Below, piece after piece: positions 34,298 to 42,368 of a stretch of DNA of 64,000 nucleotides; positions within the stretch are counted from its first letter, which is position 1, and the number at the start of each line of letters is the position of its first letter. A model generated the notes under the pieces. That model ran no database searches, had not been told where the DNA came from, and worked only from the letters and a program-made list of their open reading frames with translations. Source of the stretch: Clostridium sp. MSJ-8 (GTDB lineage: Bacteria > Bacillota > Clostridia > Clostridiales > Clostridiaceae); the NCBI RefSeq assembly GCF_018918325.1, contig NZ_JAHLQH010000005.1:1-64000 (forward strand), written 5' to 3'. The translations under genes and the position numbers were made by a program.

Positions 34298-35420
34298 TTT
34301 AAAAAAAGGTAAGATATCAATGGAAGTTATTGTTCCATCTATAGAAAGATTTTTGAATGTATTGTGGCAAGAGAATATAGAACTTTTCAGCGTAAAAAGA
34401 AAAAGTATCACTACCCTTAGAATAGAAGTGAGTTATGAACAATATGAAGAAGTTGTTGCAATAGTTGAGAAAATGAGGGGTAAAGTAAAAGTTATAAATA
34501 AAAGTGGAGTTATATATGTTATAAAAAAGATTATAAATAAAAAGAGTTTGATAGCGGGAGCATTTATATTTATTGGAATAATATATTATTTATCAACTTA
34601 TGTATGGTCGGTTGAAATTACAACAGAAAACAATTTATCCCCCTTTGAAGTGAGAAGAGATTTGGAAAAACTTGGGGTAAAAGCTGGGATGAAGAAAAAT
34701 GATATAGATGTATATGATTTAGAAAGAAGGCTAGAAACTGTTAATGATGAAATACTGTGGCTTAGAATAAGAATAGAAGGTTCTACTTTAAAGGTTCTTG
34801 TAAAGGAAAAGGTAAATCCACCAGAGTTATCTGATAAACAACAAATAGGTAATATTATTGCAGAAAGAGGCGGAGAAATTAAGAGGATATTTGTTACCTC
34901 AGGAACTGCTATGGTAGCACCAGGGGATATAGTTAATAAAAATGATTTGCTTATTCAAGGGGTTAGAGGAATTGATGAGAATATACATGAGGTTCCTGCA
35001 AAAGGTGTTGTTATTGCAAATACTTTTTATGAGATGTCTTCTGAGGTTCAGATTACAGGTGAGGAATTTTTGCGAACCAAAAAAGAAGATAGTGATATAT
35101 ATATAGAATTGTTTGGTGCGAAAATTTACTTGAAAAAGGCTATTAATAATTTTGAGTATTATGATAAAATAGAAGATAAGAGTAAACTTATAGATATTGT
35201 GAAATATTACGAAAAAGAAAAGATGAAAATTAACATTGAAGAAAAGGATGCTGTTGAGGTAACTTGCAATAAACTACAGAATGCTTTGCAAAAAAAATTA
35301 AGTAATGAAGCAAAGATAGTAGATAAGGATGTAACTGCTAGTAGAATAGATGATGGAAAGATATTAGTTAAGGCTATATTTGTGGTTGAACAAAATATAG
35401 CATTAGTAGTGAATTCTTGA
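34287..35420 (+). CDS. yqfD: Sporulation protein YqfD
   Basis: About 377 residues. A small N-terminal cytosolic domain is followed by one membrane segment (about residues 83-103) and a large external domain with ENNLSPFEVRRDLEKLGVKAGM and ILWLRIRIEGSTLKVLVKEK. These fit the sporulation YqfD family. An upstream ATG at 34248 lies inside yqfC; ATG 34287 has GAGGGGA 6 nt upstream. It overlaps yqfC. In many Firmicutes phoH comes next; here the HD hydrolase follows directly. Confidence 0.9.
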   Translation: MMNNLKKGKISMEVIVPSIERFLNVLWQENIELFSVKRKSITTLRIEVSYEQYEEVVAIVEKMRGKVKVINKSGVIYVIKKIINKKSLIAGAFIFIGIIYYLSTYVWSVEITTENNLSPFEVRRDLEKLGVKAGMKKNDIDVYDLERRLETVNDEILWLRIRIEGSTLKVLVKEKVNPPELSDKQQIGNIIAERGGEIKRIFVTSGTAMVAPGDIVNKNDLLIQGVRGIDENIHEVPAKGVVIANTFYEMSSEVQITGEEFLRTKKEDSDIYIELFGAKIYLKKAINNFEYYDKIEDKSKLIDIVKYYEKEKMKINIEEKDAVEVTCNKLQNALQKKLSNEAKIVDKDVTASRIDDGKILVKAIFVVEQNIALVVNS

Positions 35421-35448
35421 TTAGATTTCTAGTTTGAAGGTGAGATAT

Positions 35449-37491
35449 ATGAAGAAGAAAATTAATAATAAAGTAAGAGAGAGAATAAAATTTACTATAA
35501 CATTTATATGCTCTTTTATTATTATATTTAGTGTGCTTGCAACTGTGGTTGCACCGAAGAAGTATGATTATAAGGTTGGAGATATAGCTCTTAATGATAT
35601 AAAGGCAACAAGAGATACTATAGATAAGGAAGCTACGGATAAGAAGATTCAAGAAGCAAAGGATGCTGTAGAAGATATATATGTAGTTAAAGCTGATGTG
35701 CAGAATACAGCAGAGAATAACATAAACAATTTGTTTTCATCAATTATGAGTATATTAGATGAGAATAATAGCGAAAATACTAAAGTTGCTGAGCTTCAAC
35801 AAAAAAGAAGTACCTTAACTAGTACACAATGTATGTATCTACTAAGTTTAAGTGATAACGAATTAAAAACTATTCAAGATAGCATTATAAAGATATTAGA
35901 TGAAGTATATAGTAGTCATGTTCAGGATAATAATGACGATAGTATTAAACAAGCTGAAGATTTGGTGAATTCTGATGTGGATGAATTAAATTATAGTAGT
36001 ACACTTAATGCTATTGTTAAGCAAATAACAAAAGAAGAAATAAAACCTAATTTGTTTTATGATAGTGAATCTACTGAAAAAGCAAAAGAAGAAGCAGAGA
36101 AGTCTGTTCAAAATGTCACAATTAAAAAAAATCAAATAATAGTTAATGAAGGAGAACCTATAACTGAAGGACAGATAGCAATACTTAAATCTCTAGGATT
36201 ATCTAGTAATGATTCAAGTGGATCAATAATAATATATATAGCACTAGCCGTGTTTGTAATAGCTATTTTGTCTTTACAAAACTTATACATTTATAGAAAT
36301 TATTATGATTTATTTAAACAACATAAAAAAATTGTCCTTATTAATTTGTTATCTGTTATGACAGTATTGCTAGCAAGAGGATTGGCACTTGTGTCGCCTT
36401 ATATTATTCCTATGGTTTGTGCGCCGCTTCTTATGACGGTGTTGATTAATTATAAGGTATCAATATATGTTAATATATTAAATGTATTTTATATTGCAGC
36501 AATAACAGATTTTGATCCATCAATTATTCTAATAGCAGTTTTATGTACTATATTGAGTTCAACTTTTATGAGAAGATTACAACAACGAAATGATATTTTA
36601 TATGCAAGTTTATTTATAGCTCTTGTTATATCTATAGTTAATTTTTGTATAGGTGTTTTCTTATCAAGTGACATAAAGGTTGTACTTATTAACACATTAC
36701 TTATGGTTGTTGGAACAATAGTATCAGCCATATTAACAATAGGACTATTACCTATTCTCGAAGGAGCATTTGACGTAGTTACAACTCTAAAATTATTAGA
36801 GTTATCTAATCCTAATCATCCTTTATTAAAGAAATTACTAATGGAAGCTCCAGGAACATATCATCATAGCATGCTTGTAGCAAACTTAGCAGAGATGGCA
36901 GCAGATGAAGTGGGAGCTAATCCGGTAATAACCAGAATAGGGGCTTATTACCATGATGTAGGTAAGATTACTAGACCATATTTCTTCAAAGAGAATCAGC
37001 TTACTAATGAGAATCCTCATGATAATATAAATGAGAATCTCAGTGCTATGATAATTATATCCCATGTTAAGGATGGGGTGGAGATGGCAAAAGAATATAA
37101 TCTCCCTGAATTGATAATAGATATAATAAAACAACATCATGGAACAACTTTAGTGAAGTATTTCTATTATACAGCTAGAAATAAATCTGATAATCCAGAT
37201 GACATAAAAGAAGAAGATTTTAGATATAAAGGGCCTATTCCAAATACAAAAGAATCAGCTATTATAATGTTAGCAGATTCCACAGAGGCAGCTGTAAGAT
37301 CTATTAATGATCCTACAACTAAAAAATTAGAAGAAATGGTAAATAATATTGTTGATGACAAAGTAAAATCAGGACAATTAGATAATTGTGAATTAACATT
37401 AAAAGATTTAAGTAAGATAAAAGAATGTTTCTTAAGAGCGTTAAATGGTATTTATCATAAAAGGATAGAATATCCAAAGGAAGAAAAATAA
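35449..37491 (+). CDS. pgpH: PgpH/YqfF-type membrane HD hydrolase (cyclic-di-AMP phosphodiesterase)
   Basis: About 680 residues with the 7TMR-HD architecture. After one N-terminal membrane segment comes an extracytoplasmic 7TMR-HDED domain (about 45-260), seven membrane helices (about 260-450) and a cytosolic HD domain. The HD domain has TYHHSMLVANLAEMAADEVG, the metal motif YYHDVGK and a later KQHHGTTLVKYF. Members hydrolyse cyclic-di-AMP to pApA and so affect potassium and osmotic balance. TTG 35434 is in frame, but GAAGGTGAG precedes ATG 35449. It is co-oriented with ybeY, dgkA, cdd, era and recO in a probable long operon. Confidence 0.92.
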   Translation: MKKKINNKVRERIKFTITFICSFIIIFSVLATVVAPKKYDYKVGDIALNDIKATRDTIDKEATDKKIQEAKDAVEDIYVVKADVQNTAENNINNLFSSIMSILDENNSENTKVAELQQKRSTLTSTQCMYLLSLSDNELKTIQDSIIKILDEVYSSHVQDNNDDSIKQAEDLVNSDVDELNYSSTLNAIVKQITKEEIKPNLFYDSESTEKAKEEAEKSVQNVTIKKNQIIVNEGEPITEGQIAILKSLGLSSNDSSGSIIIYIALAVFVIAILSLQNLYIYRNYYDLFKQHKKIVLINLLSVMTVLLARGLALVSPYIIPMVCAPLLMTVLINYKVSIYVNILNVFYIAAITDFDPSIILIAVLCTILSSTFMRRLQQRNDILYASLFIALVISIVNFCIGVFLSSDIKVVLINTLLMVVGTIVSAILTIGLLPILEGAFDVVTTLKLLELSNPNHPLLKKLLMEAPGTYHHSMLVANLAEMAADEVGANPVITRIGAYYHDVGKITRPYFFKENQLTNENPHDNINENLSAMIIISHVKDGVEMAKEYNLPELIIDIIKQHHGTTLVKYFYYTARNKSDNPDDIKEEDFRYKGPIPNTKESAIIMLADSTEAAVRSINDPTTKKLEEMVNNIVDDKVKSGQLDNCELTLKDLSKIKECFLRALNGIYHKRIEYPKEEK

Positions 37492-37511
37492 ACAATATGG
37501 AGATATGATAT

Positions 37512-38012
37512 ATGATATATGTAGATAATAGACAAAATAAGATAAACATAACAGAAGAAGAGATAGAAGGATTAAAAAAAGTAATTCTTCATGCATTAAA
37601 GGAAGAGGAGGTAGATATACCTACAGAAGTTTCGCTTGTATTTGTGGATAATGAAGAGATAAGAGAAATAAACAATGACACTAGAAATATAGATAGAGAA
37701 ACAGATGTATTATCTTTTCCTATGCTTGATTATGAAGACAAAAAAGTATTCAAAGATATGTATAAAAATTATAATTTTGATGTAACATATAAAGATGGAG
37801 AAGAAGTAGTTTTAGGAGATATAGTGTTGTCGTTAGAGAAGGCATTAGAACAGAGTAAGGAATATAACCATTCTTTTCAGAGAGAAGCATCTTATCTTGT
37901 GGTTCATTCGATTCTACATTTGTTAGGATACGATCATATGGTGGAAGAAGATAAGGTAGTTATGAGAAGAAGAGAAGAAGAGATATTAGAAAAGTTAAAC
38001 ATAACTAGATAA
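37512..38012 (+). CDS. ybeY: Endoribonuclease YbeY
   Basis: A 166-residue UPF0054 protein with the zinc motif [11 protein letters not shown] (HX3HX5H, about 137-147). Upstream are the conserved [11 protein letters not shown] and GDIVLS stretches. It takes part in 16S rRNA 3'-end maturation and ribosome quality control. The start ATG 37512 has GGAG about 10 nt upstream. It lies in the standard pgpH-ybeY-dgkA-cdd-era order. Confidence 0.95.
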   Translation: MIYVDNRQNKINITEEEIEGLKKVILHALKEEEVDIPTEVSLVFVDNEEIREINNDTRNIDRETDVLSFPMLDYEDKKVFKDMYKNYNFDVTYKDGEEVVLGDIVLSLEKALEQSKEYNHSFQREASYLVVHSILHLLGYDHMVEEDKVVMRRREEEILEKLNITR

Positions 38013-38029
38013 AGGTATGGTGATATGTA

Positions 38030-38731
38030 ATGAAGTTAAAGAAAATGGTTGATAGTTTTAATGCAGCAATAAATGGTGTTATTGATACTGCAAGAACTGA
38101 AAGACATATGAAGATACATATATGTGCATCTATTTTAGTTCTAATAGCATGTTTCTTCTTTGATATATCAAAGATTGAATTTCTTATATTAGTTCTTACT
38201 ATATGTTCAGTAATAGCAGCAGAAATATTTAATACGGCTATAGAAGCGGTAGTTGATATGACTACGAATTATTATCATCCATTAGCAAAGGTAGCAAAGA
38301 ATGCAGCAGCAGGTGGCGTACTTGTTCACGCAATAGGAGCAGTTATAGTAGGATACATAATATTTGGAGAAAAACTAAGTGATATATCTTATACAATGAT
38401 TGATAAGGTGAGAAACTCTGATTCCTATGCAGTTCTTATTGTTTTGGCTATAGTGTGTTTAGTAACAGTTATAGCTAAGGCAATATTTGGAGAAGGAACA
38501 CCTTTAAAGGGTGGTATGCCTAGTGGACATAGTGCTTTAGCTTTTGCTATGGCAACTATTATTTCTCTTGTTACTGTAGAACCTATATGTATAGTTATAA
38601 GTTATCTTATGGCGCTTATAACAGCACAGAGTAGAGTGGATTCAGAGGTGCATACAGTATCTGAAGTTATAGTTGGTGGAATAATGGGTATAATAGTAAC
38701 AGTATTTATATTTACTCTTTTTGATATTTGA
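38030..38731 (+). CDS. dgkA: Fusion of undecaprenol/diacylglycerol kinase (DgkA) and PAP2 phosphatase
   Basis: A 233-residue, seven-to-eight helix membrane protein with two catalytic parts. Residues about 1-115 are a prokaryotic DgkA: RTERHMKIH and the catalytic AEIFNTAIEAVVD. Residues about 130-233 are a small PAP2 phosphatase with GGMPSGHSALAFA and SRVDSEVHTVSEVIVGG, where the last motif has Glu in place of the usual Asp. The kinase phosphorylates undecaprenol; the phosphatase would remove phosphate from undecaprenyl (pyro)phosphate. Having opposing or sequential activities in one chain suggests a lipid-carrier recycling unit. It is in the ybeY-cdd operon. Confidence 0.88.
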   Translation: MKLKKMVDSFNAAINGVIDTARTERHMKIHICASILVLIACFFFDISKIEFLILVLTICSVIAAEIFNTAIEAVVDMTTNYYHPLAKVAKNAAAGGVLVHAIGAVIVGYIIFGEKLSDISYTMIDKVRNSDSYAVLIVLAIVCLVTVIAKAIFGEGTPLKGGMPSGHSALAFAMATIISLVTVEPICIVISYLMALITAQSRVDSEVHTVSEVIVGGIMGIIVTVFIFTLFDI

Positions 38732-38796
38732 TGTACTATATTGATTAATATGATATACTATTTATAAGATGTATTTGCATGGAGGGATAATAGATT

Positions 38797-39198
38797 ATGA
38801 GTAGAGAAGCCTTAATTAAGAAGGCAATAGAAGCAAGAGAATTAGCGTATTGTCCTTATTCAAACTTCAAGGTAGGTGCAGCTGCATTATTTGAAGATGG
38901 TAATATATACACTGGGTGTAATATAGAGAATGCATCATATGGAGCCACTAATTGTGCTGAGAGAACTGCTATATTTAATGGGGTTTCTAAGGGCAATAGA
39001 ACTTTAAGAGCACTAGCTGTTATTGGAGATTTTAATAATTTTACATATCCCTGTGGAATATGTAGGCAAGTTATTTGTGAATTTGCAGAGAGCAGTGACA
39101 TGAAGATATATATTATTAAGAATGAAAATGAAGTATTAGAGAAGACATTAGAAGATATACTTCCAGGAGCATTTTCAAAAGCAGATTTAGATAAGTAG
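38797..39198 (+). CDS. cdd: Cytidine deaminase
   Basis: A 133-residue tetrameric-type cytidine deaminase. The zinc ligands are in NCAERTAIF (Cys-Ala-Glu) and PCGICRQ, and SNFKVGAAAL precedes them. It converts cytidine and deoxycytidine to uridine forms for pyrimidine salvage. GGAGGGAT is a good ribosome binding site. Its place between dgkA and era is widespread in Firmicutes, although the functional reason is unclear. Confidence 0.96.
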   Translation: MSREALIKKAIEARELAYCPYSNFKVGAAALFEDGNIYTGCNIENASYGATNCAERTAIFNGVSKGNRTLRALAVIGDFNNFTYPCGICRQVICEFAESSDMKIYIIKNENEVLEKTLEDILPGAFSKADLDK

Positions 39199-39210
39199 GA
39201 GGAAAAATTT

Positions 39211-40104
39211 TTGTTTAAATCAGGATTTGTAACAATAGTAGGGCGACCTAATGTTGGTAAGTCAACATTAATGAATTATATAATGGGAGAGAAGTTATCT
39301 ATAGTATCTAGTAAACCTCAAACAACTAGGAATAATATACAAACAATTCTTACAACAGATGATTATCAGATAGTTTTTGTGGATACACCAGGTATTCATA
39401 AACCTAAACACAAGTTAGGTGAATATATGGTTAATTCAGCAAAGGAATCAATGAAAGACGTGGATTTAGTATTATTTTTAACTAATCCAGATGATGAAAT
39501 AGGTAAAGGTGATAAGTTCATATTAGAATCTTTACAAAACAGCAAAGCACCAGTATTTTTAGTACTTAATAAGATTGATGAGAATACTCAAGATAGAGTG
39601 GCAAAATCTTTAGAAATGTATTCAAAAGAATTTAATTTTAAAGAGATCATACCTATATCAGCTATGAAGGGGAAGAATGTAGATACTCTTCTAGAACTTA
39701 TGGTTAATGAATTGCCAGAAGGACCTAAATATTATCCAGAAGATATGATAACTGATGTACAAGAAAGATTTGTTGTTGCAGAAATTGTAAGAGAGAAAGC
39801 ACTAAGAACTCTTAGAGACGAAGTACCTCATGGAATAGCTGTAGATGTAATTCAAATGAAACAAACACCTAATGGAACTTATCATATTGAAGTAGATCTA
39901 ATATGTGAGAAAGCTTCACATAAAGGAATAATAATAGGTAAGAATGGACAGTGCTTAAAGAGAATAGGTGAAAGTTCTAGATATGAGTTAGAGAAATTCT
40001 TGCATAATAAAGTAAACATAAAAATATGGGTTAAGGTTAGAAAAGAATGGCGAGATAACCAAAACCTACTTAAAGAATTAGGTTATAAGCAGAAGAATAA
40101 ATAA
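39211..40104 (+). CDS. era: GTPase Era
   Basis: A 297-residue ribosome-assembly GTPase. G1 is [12 protein letters not shown] (about 11-22), followed by [13 protein letters not shown] and NKID. The C-terminal KH RNA-binding domain has [17 protein letters not shown] (about 246-262). It binds the 3' end of 16S rRNA and supports 30S maturation. TTG 39211 is the start; AGGAGG lies 7 nt upstream, overlapping the cdd stop. recO follows 11 nt downstream. Confidence 0.97.
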   Translation: MFKSGFVTIVGRPNVGKSTLMNYIMGEKLSIVSSKPQTTRNNIQTILTTDDYQIVFVDTPGIHKPKHKLGEYMVNSAKESMKDVDLVLFLTNPDDEIGKGDKFILESLQNSKAPVFLVLNKIDENTQDRVAKSLEMYSKEFNFKEIIPISAMKGKNVDTLLELMVNELPEGPKYYPEDMITDVQERFVVAEIVREKALRTLRDEVPHGIAVDVIQMKQTPNGTYHIEVDLICEKASHKGIIIGKNGQCLKRIGESSRYELEKFLHNKVNIKIWVKVRKEWRDNQNLLKELGYKQKNK

Positions 40105-40118
40105 TAGGAGTGTAATTG

Positions 40119-40859
40119 TTGTCGTTAATAAAGTGTAAGGCTGTAGTATTAAAAACACTAGACTATAAAGAAAATGATAAGTTAGTTTGGTTATATACTG
40201 ATGAATATGGCAAGGTATCAGCTATTGCAAAGGGAGCTAAGAGAAGTAGAAGTAAATTTCTATCAATAACGTTACCTTTGTGCTATGGTGAATATATATA
40301 TTATAAAGGAAGAGGATTAGCAAATCTTCAAGAAGGTAAAATAATAGAATCGTTTCAAGGGCTACTTAACAATTTAGATAAGTTAACTTATTCTAGTTAC
40401 TGTTGTGAACTTATAGACATTGCATTAGCAGAGGGAGAAAGTAATAAGTGGCTCTTTAAGGAATTTGTTACAACATTATATCTATTAAATACAGATGCCC
40501 TAGACTATGAGTTATTAGTAAGATCTTTTGAATTGAAATTATTAAAAGCTACTGGTTATGGGTTAAATCTAGATTATTGCGCTATATGTAGAAAGAAAAT
40601 AAATGTTACTAATTATATAAGTCTATCTTATTATGGTGGAGTGTGTGAAGAATGTGAGAGAATACATGGATTATATGTTTCTAGAGGTACATATAATGCA
40701 CTAAAATTCCTCATAAATACTCCAGCAGATAAAGTATATAGATTGAACTTGACTCAAGATATGAAAAAAGAGATGGAGAAAGTAACTACATTTCTTATAT
40801 CAAATAACTATTCAAAGAAACCAAAGAGTTTAGAAATGTTAAAATATTTAAAGGAGTGA
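40119..40859 (+). CDS. recO: DNA repair protein RecO
   Basis: About 246 residues. An N-terminal OB fold (CKAVVLKTLDYKENDKLVWLYTDEYG) is followed by a helical domain and a Cys4 zinc site, CAIC (about 161-164) and CEEC (about 183-186). RecO mediates RecA loading in RecF-pathway repair. Two adjacent TTG codons could start; TTG 40119 is 8 nt from AGGAG, TTG 40116 is 5 nt. It is directly downstream of era, as in most Firmicutes. Confidence 0.95.
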   Translation: MSLIKCKAVVLKTLDYKENDKLVWLYTDEYGKVSAIAKGAKRSRSKFLSITLPLCYGEYIYYKGRGLANLQEGKIIESFQGLLNNLDKLTYSSYCCELIDIALAEGESNKWLFKEFVTTLYLLNTDALDYELLVRSFELKLLKATGYGLNLDYCAICRKKINVTNYISLSYYGGVCEECERIHGLYVSRGTYNALKFLINTPADKVYRLNLTQDMKKEMEKVTTFLISNNYSKKPKSLEMLKYLKE

Positions 40860-40865
40860 TAATTT

Positions 40866-41432
40866 ATGGAGATTACATTAGAAAAAGTTGATACAGTAAT
40901 AGAGAGAACAGGTGTAAGTTATTCAGAAGCTAAGAAAGCACTAGAAGAGAGCAATGGAGATGTATTAGCTGCTATTATATATATTGAAGAAAATCCAAAG
41001 AAAGAAAATTGTGAAAAAGAAAAATCACAAACAATAGAAGAATTTAAATCTTGGATAAAAGGAATAATAGAAAAAGGCGATGTAACAAGGATAAAGATAA
41101 AAAAAGATGAAGAAGAACTTCTAGATATTCCAGTTAATGCAGGAATAGCAGCTACTGTAATAGCAGTTATGATTCCACAAATAATGGCATTCGGTGTAAT
41201 AGTTGCAGTAGCAACTAAAATTACAATAGAAATTACTAAACAAGATGGTACAGTTGAAGTTATTAATAAGTATGTAACTAGTGCTACAGAAACAATAAAA
41301 GATAAGGCAAATGGTGCAGTAGATAAAGTTAAAAAAATGTTCAAAAATACATCAAAAAAAGAAAAAGTATATACAGGAACAGACACAGTATATAGTTACA
41401 CAGTAAAGTTTGACGAAGACGAAAACAATTAA
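40866..41432 (+). CDS. DUF4342 protein with N-terminal UBA-like domain
   Basis: A 188-residue protein. Residues about 1-43 form a UBA/TS-N-like three-helix unit (VIERTGVSYSEAKKALEESNGDVLAAIIYIEE). The middle matches DUF4342 (IKKDEEELLDIPVNAGIAATVIAVMIPQ), including one or two hydrophobic segments that could insert in the membrane. The lysine-rich tail (about 150-175) is basic. The function is unknown. It starts 6 nt after recO with AAGGAG, so it belongs to the era-recO transcript and is followed by a terminator-like hairpin. Confidence 0.8.
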   Translation: MEITLEKVDTVIERTGVSYSEAKKALEESNGDVLAAIIYIEENPKKENCEKEKSQTIEEFKSWIKGIIEKGDVTRIKIKKDEEELLDIPVNAGIAATVIAVMIPQIMAFGVIVAVATKITIEITKQDGTVEVINKYVTSATETIKDKANGAVDKVKKMFKNTSKKEKVYTGTDTVYSYTVKFDEDENN

Positions 41433-41449
41433 TATATCTACAATAATAA

Positions 41450-41478
41450 GGGCTTTATATTTTATAAAGCCCATTTAA
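41450..41478 (+). terminator. Hairpin ending the era-recO operon
   Basis: GGGCTTTATA and TATAAAGCCC form a perfect 10-bp stem with a TTT loop. Only ATTTAATAATT follows, so efficiency is uncertain. Confidence 0.65.
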
Positions 41479-41589
41479 TAATTATAGAAGAGAAAAGTTA
41501 ATAAAAAGTGAATAAACAGAAATTTGAGGAATAATGTTTTTATTTGTGTGATTTTTCAGGAAATTAATTATAGTAAAAGTAAATGGGTG

Positions 41590-41598
41590 TGGTATAAT
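41590..41598 (+). promoter_or_regulatory. Extended -10 promoter for the CBS regulator gene
   Basis: TGG followed by a perfect TATAAT (41593-41598), about 63 nt before the start codon. No good -35 is present. Confidence 0.55.
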
Positions 41599-41660
41599 TA
41601 GTGTGTGGATAAAAATAGTCACAAAGTTATTCCTTGTAATTTTCAGAAAGAGGGATTTAC

Positions 41661-42296
41661 ATGAAGTTGTCTCAAAGACAAGAGGATATTATAAAGCTAG
41701 TTAAGGAAAATCAACCTATAACTAGTGAGGCAATTGCTAAAAGTATAGGGGTTACAAGGGCGGCCCTTAGAGCAGATTTGGCTATATTAACCAAGACTGA
41801 TATATTAGAAGCAAGACCGAAGGTTGGATATGCTATAGCTAATAAGCCTAAGACTAATTCTATCCAAGATATGATAAGTAACATAAAGGTAAAAGATATT
41901 ATGTCTAAACCAGCAACTATAAATGAATCAACTATGGTATATGATGCCATTGTATTTTTATTTATAGATGATGTAGGAACAGTATTTGTAGAGAATAATG
42001 GGTATCTAGTAGGTGCTGTTTCTAGAAAAGATTTTTTGAAGATTTCTATAGGAGGAACAGATATTCATAAAGTTCCTGTTGGAGTTATTATGACTAGAAT
42101 GCCAAACATTATAATAGGTAATCCAGAGGATAGAGCTTATGATTTAGCCAAGAAAATCATTGAGCATGAAATAGATAGTATTCCAATTGTAGAAAAGGTT
42201 TTATCTAATGAGGGAAAAGAGCAATACAGAATAGTAGGGAAAGTATCAAAGACAAATATTACAAAGTTATTTGTAAAAATAGGTGTAGGGGAATAA
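41661..42296 (+). CDS. ccpN: CcpN-like regulator: DeoR-type HTH plus paired CBS domains
   Basis: A 211-residue protein. The N-terminal winged helix is RQEDIIKLVKENQPITSEAIAKSIGVTRAALRADLAIL (about 5-43). Two CBS motifs follow (about 75-205; KVKDIMSKPATINESTMVYDA and VGVIMTRMPNIIIGNPEDRAYDLAK), which usually sense adenine nucleotides. CcpN of B. subtilis represses gluconeogenic genes. Here the gene lies 72 nt before ppdK, suggesting control of the pyruvate/PEP step. The yqfL/ppsR-type PPDK regulatory kinase gene that often sits between them is absent. Confidence 0.85.
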   Translation: MKLSQRQEDIIKLVKENQPITSEAIAKSIGVTRAALRADLAILTKTDILEARPKVGYAIANKPKTNSIQDMISNIKVKDIMSKPATINESTMVYDAIVFLFIDDVGTVFVENNGYLVGAVSRKDFLKISIGGTDIHKVPVGVIMTRMPNIIIGNPEDRAYDLAKKIIEHEIDSIPIVEKVLSNEGKEQYRIVGKVSKTNITKLFVKIGVGE

Positions 42297-42368
42297 AATT
42301 TGATATCTACGAGGCCCTATGGAGGCTTCGCTAGTAATATATATTTATGGAAGCGGAGGAGTATTGAG

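Noticed and set aside
38797-39198. Cytidine deaminase with Cys instead of the His of the HAE motif as a defect
   Set aside because: Tetrameric cytidine deaminases normally use CAE with two further cysteines, which are present in PCGICRQ.
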